Translations under genes and position numbers: made by a program | Notes under the pieces: generated by a model | What the model saw: the letters and a program-made list of their open reading frames with translations, nothing else | Told to the model about the DNA's origin: nothing | Database searches by the model: none | In this document: in pieces, positions 41,820-51,346 of the stretch | Position numbering within the stretch: the stretch's first letter is position 1 | Layout: each line of letters starts with the position of its first letter | NCBI RefSeq assembly: GCF_026745355.1 | Contig: NC_079203.1 | Span: 43,454,077 to 43,518,076 of the forward strand | Length of the DNA stretch: 64,000 nt | Source of the DNA: Beta vulgaris subsp. vulgaris | Lineage: Eukaryota; Streptophyta; Magnoliopsida; Caryophyllales; Amaranthaceae | Direction of reading: 5' to 3'

Positions 41820-44057
41820 TGTTTTATTATGTCTCATAAACTGATCAGAGGCACTGATTTTATAGCAGAAAATCAGGCCAAAAATGGAAGGCAGTAAATA
41901 GGAGGATATCAAGGGATTGCCATCAATCATGTAACGGTCAAAACATTACCAGACTCCAATTGTCACACACGCGCTCAATCCCGGGTCGAAAACTTTAGTT
42001 AAGTTAAGTTTATTCCCCAAAGCCCATGGCCTTGGCCCGATCCGAACGGGCAGCGCGCGCGCGTATGATAGCAAGCCCAAACCAAATATGACTCCAACCC
42101 TAAAAGCATCTCAAGTACCAACTCATTAATAGGAAGGAGGGAGAGAATATATAAACAAGGAGGCATTCCCTCCCACAAGCAATGTGAGACAATTGAATAA
42201 AAGAAGCTAAGAAGCTTTAATTCCAACAATCCCCACAAAGGCTCTGAAAAGCAAAAGAAATTCCTGGGTAAGGAAAGGAAAGTAATTAAGCACCAATATC
42301 TTTCGATTTGAATTGATGCATAGTGAAATGAGGCAACAACTTACTATCTAGTGAGTGAATTTCTCTTGAACTCACTAGAGTTCCGTTGAGACCCCCACAA
42401 CACATACCTACCTTAAGATCGTGCAATCTCCGCGATACATCACAAGCGCTTTATAGCCATGCGCATTCCTTGGGTCTAATAAGTGTTATAGAAAGACAAC
42501 CCAGTCTTTCATAGAAGGCGGCTTAACCTCCACACTTACGTAGGTAGTCCATCAAGTGTTTCTCAATAACACCACCCCGGAGGGATATGGAACTATTAAG
42601 AGTAAAGCTCAACCTCTCAATGTATATCCATCAAGTGCGTCTCAGTAGCACCACCAATAGGCTATGGATAAAAAGCACTACCATGCGTCATAGGGATGAG
42701 ATATGTAGTGCAAGTTAAGATTTTATGGCTTCGTTTGACCTCAAACGGGTATCCACCTTAAAATCTCAACTAATGGGCTTTAGCCCCATCCCCCTCGACG
42801 ACTCTAGGACAACTCTCCTAGATAACCCCTTAGTAAAGGGGTCTGCAAGATTTCTTTCGGACCTCACATAGTCCAAAGAAATTACCCCATTTTTCAGGAG
42901 TTGTTTGACGACTCCATGTCTGATCCGTATGTGTCTCTTCTTACCATTTAGACACTGTTCTTAGCAACACCAATGGCTGCTTGAGAATCACAATGAAGAA
43001 AGACAGGTGCACCCTGTCCTCCCATAAGGAACATCAGACAACAGATTTCTCAACCATTCAGCTTCTTGCCCTGCCAACTCGAGGGCAATGAACTCAGACT
43101 CCATGGTGGAACGTGCTATACAAGTCTGCTTCGAAGACTTCCACGATATAGCACCACCACCAAGGGTAAACACATAGCCACTAGTTGAACTAATCTCATC
43201 ATTACCAGATACCCAATTTGCATCACAAAATCCTTCAAGAACAGCAGGAAATTTAGAGTAATGCAGACAAAAATCAACAGTTCCTTTTAGGTATCTGAGA
43301 AGACGATGAAGAGCACTCCAGTGTTCATTACTAGGGTTAGTGGTATTACTAAGTCTACTCACTGTATAAGCTATGTCAGGTCGAGTACAGTTCATGAGGT
43401 ACAGAAACTACCTATGATTTTCGCATATTCACTTTGTGAGACACTTCACCTAAGTTCTTGGTCAAATGAATACTAGAATCATAGAGAGAACTTACTGGAA
43501 CAACATCAAAGGAATTAAACTTTTTAAGCACCTTTTCCACATAATGAGACTGACTAAGGGAAATGCGATCGGAGGTTTTCTTAAGTCTTACTCCTAAAAT
43601 CAAATCAGCTTCTCCCAAATCTTTCATCTCAAACTTTGAAGACAAAAAAATTTTAGTATCATTAACCACCTTTAAGTTGTTACCAAAAATCAGCATGTCA
43701 TCCACATAAAGACATATAATAACACAATTTGAAGGATATCAAGGGATTGCCATCAATCCTGTAACGGTCAAAACGTTACAAGACTCCAACTGTCACACAC
43801 GCGCTCAATCCCGGGTCCAAAAACTTTAGTTAAGTTTATTCCCCAAAGCCCAAAGCCTAAAGCCCAAGGCCCATGGCCGTGGCCCGGTCCGGGCGTGTGA
43901 TAGCAAGCCCAAACCAAACATGACATCCAACCACAAAAGCATCTCATGTACCAACTCAATAATAGGAATGAGGGAATATACAAAAAAGGAGGCATTCCCT
44001 CCCACAAGCAATGTGGGACAATAGAATAAAAGAAGCTAAGAAGCCTTAACTCCAACA
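41820..44057 (-). mobile_element. Internally deleted Ty1/copia LTR retrotransposon
   Basis: The element is on the minus strand. The 3' LTR is 41820-42228, with TG...CA-type ends (TGTTGGAAT at its minus-strand start). A polypurine tract (minus strand CCTTTGTGGGGAT) abuts it. The 5' LTR copy (43734-44057) shares about 320 bp but lacks the last roughly 85 bp. It is fused directly to the middle of reverse transcriptase at 43733, so the primer-binding site, gag, protease, integrase and half of RT are gone. The LTRs differ by several substitutions and small indels, so the copy is not recent. Flanking 5-mers do not match, so a further rearrangement is likely. Confidence 0.8.
42940..43733 (-). pseudogene. 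Copia reverse transcriptase / RNase H remnant
   Basis: On the minus strand, the frame begins just inside the catalytic motif of RT (CLYVDDMLIFGNN) and continues KFEMKDLGEADLILGV. After a frameshift near 43,400 it resumes at [16 protein letters not shown]. The copia-type RNase H follows ([20 protein letters not shown], then [19 protein letters not shown] and AEWLRNLL). All are diagnostic of the Ty1/copia pol C-terminus. It is non-functional because of truncation and frame breaks. Confidence 0.9.
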
Positions 44058-44094
44058 TATACAAAGGAATGGTTGTCCATATCAACTTCATAGC

Positions 44095-44463
44095 TCAGCT
44101 GTTGAGTAGATCTGACCAAGAAATGTTCTTTGTTGTACTGTCAATCCCGCGATTCAGCATTGAGGGAGGCTGAGAGAATTGGAAGGAAGCCTTTGTTAAA
44201 ATGGAAGCATGTCGTCGATTGGAGAAGGTTGATTCTAGTAATGGTCCTTGCATTCCCAAAACAATGACGATAGTGTTGGAACAGTTATTCATCCCAGTCC
44301 ATGAGATGGGCACACTGCTGCAGATGGAGATGACGTTGCTGGTTATGCTTTCATGATAATGGGCACTTGTATCTACTAATGAGTTTGCCCTGGGTGGATT
44401 TCTTTTTAGAGTTCGTATTGTGTCGGACTCGTCCGACACAATCAGCCCGTCGGACCACTTCAC
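44095..44463 (-). CDS. Open frame of 122 codons, unrecognised
   Basis: The minus-strand frame is open for 122 codons with an ordinary amino-acid mix (segments such as SVPISWTGMNNCSNTIVIVLG and RHASILTKASFQFSQPPSML). It looks more protein-like than the surrounding DNA. I recognise no domain. It lies between the copia 5' LTR and a minisatellite block and could be a gene fragment carried by a transposon. Confidence 0.25.
   Translation of the reverse strand: MKWSDGLIVSDESDTIRTLKRNPPRANSLVDTSAHYHESITSNVISICSSVPISWTGMNNCSNTIVIVLGMQGPLLESTFSNRRHASILTKASFQFSQPPSMLNRGIDSTTKNISWSDLLNS
44416..44438. repeat. Near-perfect palindrome
   Basis: TTGTGTCGGAC and GTCCGACACAA are exact inverses separated by only two bases. 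A related but different palindrome (GTATTGGTCAGAC / GTCTGACCCAATAC) lies at about 45,563-45,590. TCAGCCCGTC occurs near both, at about 44,442 and 45,542, so the two may mark the ends of one larger element. Confidence 0.6.
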
Positions 44464-44465
44464 TT

Positions 44466-44936
44466 GAGTTTCAGGTAGTCTTCATTTTTTTTTCAGGTAG
44501 TCTTCATTTTTTTTTCAGGTAGTCTTCATTTTTTTTCAGTTAGTCTTCATTCTTTTTCAGTTAGTCTAAATGAAAGTAAGTTACCTCTAAATGAAAGTAA
44601 CTTAGGTCTAACTGAAAGTAACTTAGGTCTAAATGAAAGTAACTTAGGTCTAACTGAAAGTAACTTAGGTCTAGATGAAAGTAACTTAGGTCATTTTTTT
44701 TCAGGTAGTCTTCATTTTTTTTCAGGTAGTCTTCATTTTTTTTCAGGTAGTCCATTATTTCTTTCAGTTGGCCCATTATTTCTTTCAGTTGGTCCATTTT
44801 TTGTTTCAGTTGATCCATTATTTGTTTCAGTTGGTATACATATTACGAAACAAAGTCCAACTGAAAGAAAACAAAGTCCAACTGAAACAAAACAAAGTCC
44901 AACTGAAACAAAACAAAGTCCAACTGAAAAAAAAAA
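44466..44936. repeat. Inverted minisatellite block, 21-25 bp units
   Basis: Five successive sub-blocks are seen: TCAGGTAGTCTTCATTTTTT (x5); CTAAATGAAAGTAACTTAGG (about x6, 21 bp); TCAGGTAGTC again (x3); TCCATTATTTCTTTCAGTTGG (x4-5); then, inverted, AACAAAGTCCAACTGAAAC (x4). The last two sub-blocks carry TTTCAGTTGG and its inverse CCAACTGAAA, so the right half folds onto the left around 44,840-44,850. The 21-bp period makes heptad-like open frames on both strands, which I regard as artefacts. Confidence 0.85.
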
Positions 44937-45069
44937 CACTAACCTCTGCTTTCTCTCACTTTCTCCTTCTTCTTCATTCCTCTTAGCTGATTTTTTTCTT
45001 CTTTGTTAGATCAATAAAGAATCGAGACTGAGATTAACCTTGCTTTATTTCTCACTTTCTCCTTCATTT

Positions 45070-45314
45070 TTTTTTGATAGTTTGCCGTCTTTTCGTCTAC
45101 TAAGTAAGTCGGCAAACTATCACAGCCTTATATAATGAAAAGACGAAATGTTCCGACTTACTTAATTCGTCTATTAAGTTTGATTACTTAATGAAAGAAA
45201 AGACGGAATGAAGGGTGCGTAATTCGTCTACTTAAGTTTGATTACTTAAGAGTCCAGTAGACGAAACAATCATGGTTTGATTACTTAATGAAAAGACGGC
45301 AAACTATCAAAAAA
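45070..45314. mobile_element. Foldback MITE with 25-bp perfect inverted ends
   Basis: TTTTTTGATAGTTTGCCGTC (45070 onward, 25 bp to 45094) is exactly inverted at 45290-45314. A third, partial copy CGGCAAACTATC at 45110-45121 is inverted relative to the left end and could form a small hairpin with it. The interior repeats AATTCGTCTA...TTAAGTTTGATTACTTAA. The element is 245 bp, non-coding, and flanked by T-rich sequence that obscures any target duplication. Confidence 0.85.
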
Positions 45315-45954
45315 TGGAGACGAAATGCATTTTCGTCTACTTCATTCTTTGTAGCACACTATGATTGTTTTTATTCATGTTCCGACATTTTCTCTCTCCT
45401 CAGTCCTCAATATGGGTGCGTAAATGGTGTTTGTGGGATGCAACGGAGTTAGTGGTGGTTGAGTGAGAAGGAGGGAGGGGTAAAGGGAAAGAAGGGCGGC
45501 GAAGTCTGCATTCTCTTACTAAGGCCATTTGAGTATTGGGCTCAGCCCGTCTGACAGTAAGTATTGGTCAGACGGTCTGACCCAATACTTTCACTTCTTT
45601 TTATGTTTTGGGATGGTTAATATGATTTGCGGTGGGAAACTTTACCACGTCTATCTAGTGTAACACTTTTGGGATATTTGAAAGTAATGATAATGCATAT
45701 ATGTTCAAAATTTTCAAATATGAGCTTACAGTGGTGTTGTGGAGCTTTTCTATGAAGTTATTGTAGGGTTTAAACTTTTTAAGTGTGCTACTACTATGCT
45801 AGGCTACTAAATCGCAAATTCAATTATACTATTGGTTGTATATCTTAAGATATTGAATTTTAGTGTATTTTACAGAGATCAACCAAACAAACTACTAAAA
45901 CAACGCGGATAGAACATTTAGGGGTGTTTGGCTTGATATATTTTGGAGCTAGCA

Positions 45955-46141
45955 TTTTGTGGGCTAAAAAAAGTGGGTTTATTTGTGCTTTGATCTAAAC
46001 CATGTTCCTCCTAATAATAATAGTAATAATAATGAGTAAAGCTATAATAGACAAAATAATATATAGAAACAACAACAACAATAATAATAATACTTAATAG
46101 TAATGATATATATTTAAATAATAATAATAATAATAATGATA

Positions 46142-46178
<37 letters not shown>

Positions 46179-46358
46179 GAATAAGGATAATAATAATAAG
46201 AGTAATTAGTAAAATAAATTATACCAACATAATAATATTTAACAAAATGGTTATAAAAGAATGGAGCTGAACTGAACTGAACTGATTGGAGATGAACTGA
46301 ACTGATTGGAGCTAAACTGAACTGAACTGAAAATAAGTTGGGAAGAACAAGCCCTAAG
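45955..46358. repeat. Dispersed repeat copy 2 with internal TAA array
   Basis: This is the counterpart of 32190-32585. It has the same flanks (GGGCTAAAAAAAGTGGGTTT...TTCCTCCTAATAATAAT and AAAATAAGTTGGGAAGAACA) around an interrupted TAA/AAT array. The right part carries extra GAACTGAACTGAACTGATTGG units. Outside it, TTTAGGGGTGTTTGGCTTGA on the left (about 45,918) and AAGCCCTAAGTCAAAT on the right are weakly inverse to each other. Confidence 0.7.
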
Positions 46359-46359
46359 T

Positions 46360-47425
46360 CAAATTCATTATTGGATGTCCTAGTAGAATTTTCTTTTAGC
46401 CGCCAAATCGATTTTCATCTGTGACAAGGTTGCTGCAATAAAGAAATTGAATCATGTTGGAAGAAGCACATTTATCATTTATCCATCACACAGGGCTAAT
46501 TTAACATGATACAACTGGCGGATGTTTAAAATTCTATATGGATATAATATAGCATCTATATTGTAATGACAATTAATGAAATTGGATTAGTTGGGTTGAT
46601 TTTGCATGTTTTTATAATATGTTTCAACAAGTGCAAGGTTCAATTTTAGAAAACTGACTTGTGTTTCGTAATTTTAATTTGTTTTTTTCTACTAGTTATA
46701 AAATTTGAACCCAACTCAACATAAGCTCGTTCTAGCATGATTTACAAGTTGGCCCACCAATTAGTTTGCTCATTTAAATTAAAGTTAAAAAACATGAAAA
46801 CAATATGAGCTAGGCACAACACGAGTCGGTTTATCTTGGCACTAGGCATTGATCGATCATTTTTCTTGAAAACCTGGTACAACACGACTTTATCTTGACC
46901 CGTTTAAGACACTACATTCAAGATATGGGTGATCTTACTTATAATATAACAATATCTTTGAACATCTCACTACTACATTTATGTCAGTTTTCTTTTAAGG
47001 GTCCGTTCTCCCTATCTTTTTTCAGTTCAGTTATATACTTATGTTCACTTCAGTTATGTACTTGTGTTCACTTCAGTTCCTAATTTCCTTCTCTCATAAA
47101 CAATTCATTTCAATTTAGCTCAGTTCAAATGTTTTCGACCGAAGCAAACATACCCTAAGTGGTTAATCAAATTGTATTAGTAATATACTAGATTAATACC
47201 CGCGCGATTCACGGTTTTTGAACATATATCATCTATGCATTAAGTTTTTTCCGAATCATTTAAAATTCTATGTAACATTAATATTAAAATTAATTAATCA
47301 ATTCAACCTTCATCACTCAAGAGAAACGCTACTGATAAGGTAAATATTTTAAATGTCCATATATTTAGAAACTCAAAAGGCATATTGCATACATGTTTCT
47401 GACCCGTTTCATCTTCTACCTGCTC
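46360..47425. other. Intergenic, no gene recognised
   Basis: The stretch is AT-rich. From about 46,998 to 47,160 lies a TTCAGTTCAGTTATGTACTT-type repeated segment ending ACCCTAAGT, probably a diverged member of the same repeat family as 45955-46358. Confidence 0.35.
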
Positions 47426-47442
47426 AATGTCTATTTCTATTT

Positions 47443-47587
47443 TTTTATTAGGAAATCAAGTCAGCCCAAATACCAACACATTGGCTGGTAAGGCATGCAT
47501 AGCATGCTAAGAAAATACTAAGTATCGGACCCTTGACTTCAGGAGTCAAGGGGGAGCGCTCTACCCACTTGAGCTAACTCCTACCTT
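47443..47587 (-). mobile_element. tRNA-derived SINE with 17-bp target-site duplication
   Basis: Read on the minus strand, the element opens AAGGTAGGAGTTAGCTCAAG, contains a box-A-like segment (TTAGCTCAAGTGGGTAGAGC) and a box-B-like GGGTCCGATACT about 45 bases further on, and ends in TAATAAAAA. It is flanked by perfect 17-bp direct repeats AATGTCTATTTCTATTT at 47426-47442 and 47588-47604. Short length (145 bp), A/B boxes, A-rich tail and target duplication together identify a SINE. The intact duplication suggests a fairly recent insertion. Confidence 0.88.
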
Positions 47588-47604
47588 AATGTCTATTTCT
47601 ATTT

Positions 47605-48760
47605 AAACAATTAATAATGTAGTATCCATCTTTAAAAATATTAAAAGTATTTTATATACACAAGTGAAGGTAAATTCATATAAATCTTTATCCATCACTT
47701 ATACAGCGTTTAAAATATTAAACTTATTTACCCTATTACCTACTTAGTCATATTCGTACTTAGACACTCGGGGCCATCCAATAATTTCCCCACCATTTTA
47801 CCGCACTCTTTTTTCTCTCAATTAATAAGTTTTCATTATATCAACTTATTGAAGTGAAAAAATTTAATTAACAACTTAAAATAGTAAACATTTATTATTT
47901 TTGTACAATTTCTGTAATGAAGGTCGTTTCTTCTTCTATTCAATATCTCAAAAAGGTTTGGTTAATATGTGAAAGTGGCCTAAGGTTGTTTGTTATAAAC
48001 AAATTTCTTTTTTAGATCTTAAGTTGCCAGAATAAATTTAAAAGATTGTTTTTCGCACAATGTGATATATAAAAGGTCTATTTTGACCAATTTTCCTAAT
48101 TTGAATACGTCAACTTCATGTGTGTATTTTGGACGCATGTGTGTAGTTTGGACGCATGTGTGTAGTTTGGTTGTGTTTCTCTTGGATTCAAACAATGTGA
48201 ACAACAAAGGAAGGTGCAACATCAACATATGTCATACGGGGTTGTTACAAGAGACGCGAGAATTATTGTTGTGCTTTAATTAAAATTTGATGCTGCATGA
48301 AATGGTGTTTAGATACTTCACTCTTTTCAAAAGATCTTCCTATTTTGACGAATTTTCTTTTAAAAAAGATTCCAAATAGCATGAACAAAAATAGTGGTAG
48401 GGAATTTGTTTTTAACATGAAGCTGGGCTCTCGAGTGAAAAATAAGAAAGAGCAGTCTAGAACAACACACTGGGGATCGTTATTGAAGATAGTACGAGTG
48501 TGGAGAATAATTGTGTTAACCTGATTAGGCTAATCCTGACATTCAATATATATAGTGTTTACAATACAGACCTATAACTAGTAAAAGACTATTCCATCCT
48601 TTACATATAATTTTACTCTAATATACCCCTTCAATCTTTATAAGGTGAAACAACGGATAAATTGGTACGATCTTATGCTTTTGCTTGTTTGTTAAAATTT
48701 TCCTATCAAATGTTTACTTCCATTGTAATATAAATAATTGCCTTTTACTTAACAATTATT
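47605..48760. other. Intergenic, no gene recognised
   Basis: AT-rich DNA. A short tandem GGACGCATGTGTGTAGTTT (two to three units) lies near 48,118-48,170. Open frames on both strands at 48,019-48,283 overlap each other and have no recognisable domain. Confidence 0.4.
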
Positions 48761-48847
48761 GGGGTGGTGGCGCAGTTGGCTAGCGCGTAGGTCTCATAGC
48801 TAAGTTGAGTGATCCTGAGGTCGAGAGTTCGAGCCTCTCTCACCCCA
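48761..48847 (+). tRNA. trnM-CAT: tRNA-Met (CAT), elongator type, with intron
   Basis: The acceptor stem GGGGTGG pairs with TCACCCC (one G-T pair), followed by discriminator A at 48847. The D arm reads GCGCAGTTGGCTAGCGC, the anticodon CAT is at 48795-48797, and the T arm is GAGAGTTCGAGCCTCTC. A 13-base intron (48799-48811) follows position 37; mature length without CCA is 74. Plant elongator tRNA-Met genes are known to carry an intron at this place. The downstream TTATTTTT run is a plausible Pol III terminator. Confidence 0.96.
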
Positions 48848-49439
48848 AGTTATTTTTGCTGCCATTATTTTCCAAGTTTCATGTACTGATGTACTATTCT
48901 ACAAGTTTATACCCATAGTCTGCGTTTCTCTTATTAACTTTCTTTTTTTTCTTTCTAAAATGACAAGTTAAAATGACAAGTTGCCGAATGCAGAAGACAA
49001 AGATTAATTAAATTATACATGTCAATGACCCTGTTTTCTTAGATACTACTTCCTCTACACTTGCTATACTTCATTTCTCTCACTGGGTTGCTAAATGTCG
49101 TTCTTGTTTTCTTACCAACACCCAATATACATACTTCTTATGTATTTATACTCACACGTACACATTCCCTTACTCTTCCTCGCTCTCCCATTCTCATACT
49201 TCCTCGCTCATACTTCCTCTCCGACTACTTCTTCGGCCAATTTTCTGATCACTATCTCATCTCACACATTAAAGGAGGTTGAACGATATCATCACGCCAT
49301 TACTCCTTCCTCAACATCTTCAACAACCTTTCTGGCACATTATGTGCAACTTTTTCGGCCACATTGTTGCATTATCAATATTAATGGAATTTCGTACTTC
49401 ATTTAATTAAAACAAAGTGGACTATAATGACTTGGATTA
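48848..49439. other. Intergenic, no gene recognised
   Basis: CT-rich sequence (about 49,040-49,280) gives overlapping open frames without recognisable domains. Confidence 0.4.
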
Positions 49440-49632
49440 CCGAAAAACTGCTCAGGCATCTGTCACAGACGCCTTAACCCATGGTCAGGCGCCTAACCAC
49501 ATGTATATGCTCCTAAAATAGGCGCACGTACATGTTGTTGGACGCCTATTTTAGGCGCCTTTACCTATGGTTGGGCTAGGCGCCTGACCATAGGTTCGAC
49601 GTCTCTGACAGATGCCTCAACACTTTTTCGAC
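49440..49632. repeat. Long imperfect palindrome (foldback) with GGCGCCT blocks
   Basis: The outer arms CGAAAAACTGCTCAGGCATC (extending through TGTCACAGACG) and the inverse of GTCTCTGACAGATGCCTCAAC...TTTTTCG pair over about 30 bases. Inside them GGTCAGGCGCCT pairs with AGGCGCCTGACC, and CCTAAAATAGGCGC pairs with GCGCCTAAAATAGGCG-like sequence on the other arm. The whole 190-bp stretch can form one hairpin. It is GC-rich compared with its AT-rich surroundings and has no coding frame. Confidence 0.8.
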
Positions 49633-50071
49633 GTTTTCAAGTCAATTTCCGGCAAATTTTAATTTAATTTGAGATATTCTAGTTGACCTAATTTGAGACA
49701 ATAAACTAGTTTTATTCGAAAAAATCTTAATTACATTAGCATTTTCCCGCGATATGACGATGTGGTCAAAAAACTTGAATTTGTTGAAAAATATGAACTT
49801 GTTGGCAAGTTCTGAAATCCTGTAGTCCTTCAATGAAGTACATGTAAGAAGATGAAAGGGATGAGAGAGAGAGTGAAAGATGAAAGGGAATGGAAGAGGT
49901 GATGAGAAATGGAGGGAGGATGGAAGGGGAATGAATGAGGGAATGGAGGCAAAAAGAAAACGAAAGACCTTTTTACTTTTATACAAAAATACAAGGCGCT
50001 AGTAGAAAAAAATAAGGCGTCATTTAGCAATACTCTTTCTGAAGACATTTTTTAATATTTATTTTAAGAAT

Positions 50072-50215
50072 CAAGGTTGGCCTAGTTGGTTGGAGGCATT
50101 ACTTCCACTTTTGTAACAACGGGTCGATTCTTACCCCTTACAAAGTAGGATCCCTAAATTCGTCCCCTCCCCAACCCCACACTTGTACAAGAGATACGCA
50201 TCTTATTTCATTTAA
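50072..50215 (+). mobile_element. Probable tRNA-derived SINE
   Basis: AAGGTTGGCCTAGTTGGTTGG is a good box-A-like start and GGGTCGATTCTTACCCC at about 50,120 a good box-B-like segment, at the spacing usual for tRNA-derived plant SINEs. The 3' limit is set by eye near TTATTTCATTT. No exact target duplication is visible, so the copy is older than the one at 47443-47587. Confidence 0.6.
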
Positions 50216-50219
50216 GTAA

Positions 50220-50917
50220 GAATTTTATATAACGAAGGGAGTAATAGATTATTACATAGGATAAAAAAATAGATAAAAATAGATATACACGCATGTAACA
50301 ATAGTTATTTCTTAAAATTTTAGGTTGCCCTTATGATATGCATGTAAGTTATAGCATATACGATTGATATTATTGAGAGGAATACAAAAGATTTTAACTT
50401 ATTATGATCATATAATCTTATTTCTAGTGTAACTCATATGTTGTGTTAAGACAATAAAATTTTAATTTCTATATAATTACTTTAAATTTCATAATACTAA
50501 AACCATAAACAAACAAAAAAATTAATTCTTAATGATTATGTTTTGAAGTATAATCAAAATATTAGTATTTACCTTTTTTGAAGTATTTCCCAGATCTTAT
50601 ACTTAATCCTATTATGATTATTAATTTTGTAGGTAATTTATTAAAACACCAAACTCTATTTTTCTCTTATATTGAAGATTAATGGATGTCATAGCTAATA
50701 CTATACTCCAAGCTTGTTCAACATTCCAAAGCCTCCTGTAAAAGAAAAAAAAAATCCCAAAGCCAATACAGCAAACAATTCCTATATCAGTATTGCTCTA
50801 ACAGGTGTTGATGTGTCCTATAGCTTTGAGCCTTCAACATGAAAATTACAAAACTGGATCACATTCGAAATTCTACAAGTACAGAACCTTCTTAATTGAA
50901 TTTCCAAGAGTTAAATG
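50220..50917. other. AT-rich 3' flank of the DUF1764-type gene
   Basis: No gene is recognised. The last 200 bases before 50918 should be the 3' UTR of the minus-strand gene. Confidence 0.4.
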
Positions 50918-51346
50918 TTAGAAGCAACAAGAACAATCAAATGGGCAAAGGCCACTGCTACCAGCATCTTGCTTGTTAATCCTCAGCTCTTCCTCTGAGT
51001 AAATAGCGAGCCCGTCGTTTGTTCTCCTTCTAGGCTTTGAATCAGAGTTAAATGGTTCAGTCTCTTTTGGGATACGCTTCTTTTTCTTTATCTTCTTTGA
51101 TTTTTCATTTTTGACTCTAGCTCTTTCAGATTTTTCTTGCTCGGCCTTCTTCCTCTTTTGGCTTGTAAAAATGTCATCAATTTCATCAGCCTTTTTTAAA
51201 CTTGCAGTAGATGGTTCTTCTGGTACAGCCTCAGACTCATCAATTCCATCAGCCTTTTTTGAATGACCAGTAGATGGTTTTTCTTGTACATCTTTAGACT
51301 CTTCTTTTGTGACACCGGATGTCTTCGAAGACTTCTTTTTAGGCAT
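50918..51346 (-). CDS. Small Lys-rich DUF1764-family protein
   Basis: This conserved eukaryotic protein of unknown function has 142 aa in one uninterrupted coding exon. The N-terminal half is Lys/Ser/Glu-rich and contains an internal duplication (PSTGHSKKADGIDE and PSTASLKKADEIDD). A strongly basic stretch KNEKSKKIKKKKRIPKE (about residues 79-95) could be a nuclear or nucleolar signal. The family signature is the C-terminus: RRRTNDGLAIYSEEELRI followed by LCPFDCSCCF at the very end. Two splice-acceptor-like sequences lie just upstream of the ATG, and a telo-box (TTAGGGTT on plus at 53004-53011) lies 1.66 kb upstream, so a 5'-UTR intron between about 52,840 and 51,395 is plausible. I recognise the family by its C-terminal motif; the function is unknown. 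Confidence 0.85.
   Translation of the reverse strand: MPKKKSSKTSGVTKEESKDVQEKPSTGHSKKADGIDESEAVPEEPSTASLKKADEIDDIFTSQKRKKAEQEKSERARVKNEKSKKIKKKKRIPKETEPFNSDSKPRRRTNDGLAIYSEEELRINKQDAGSSGLCPFDCSCCF

Noticed and set aside
44561..44986. Heptad-like frames that look like coiled coils
   Set aside because: They follow from the 21-bp tandem period and appear on both strands.
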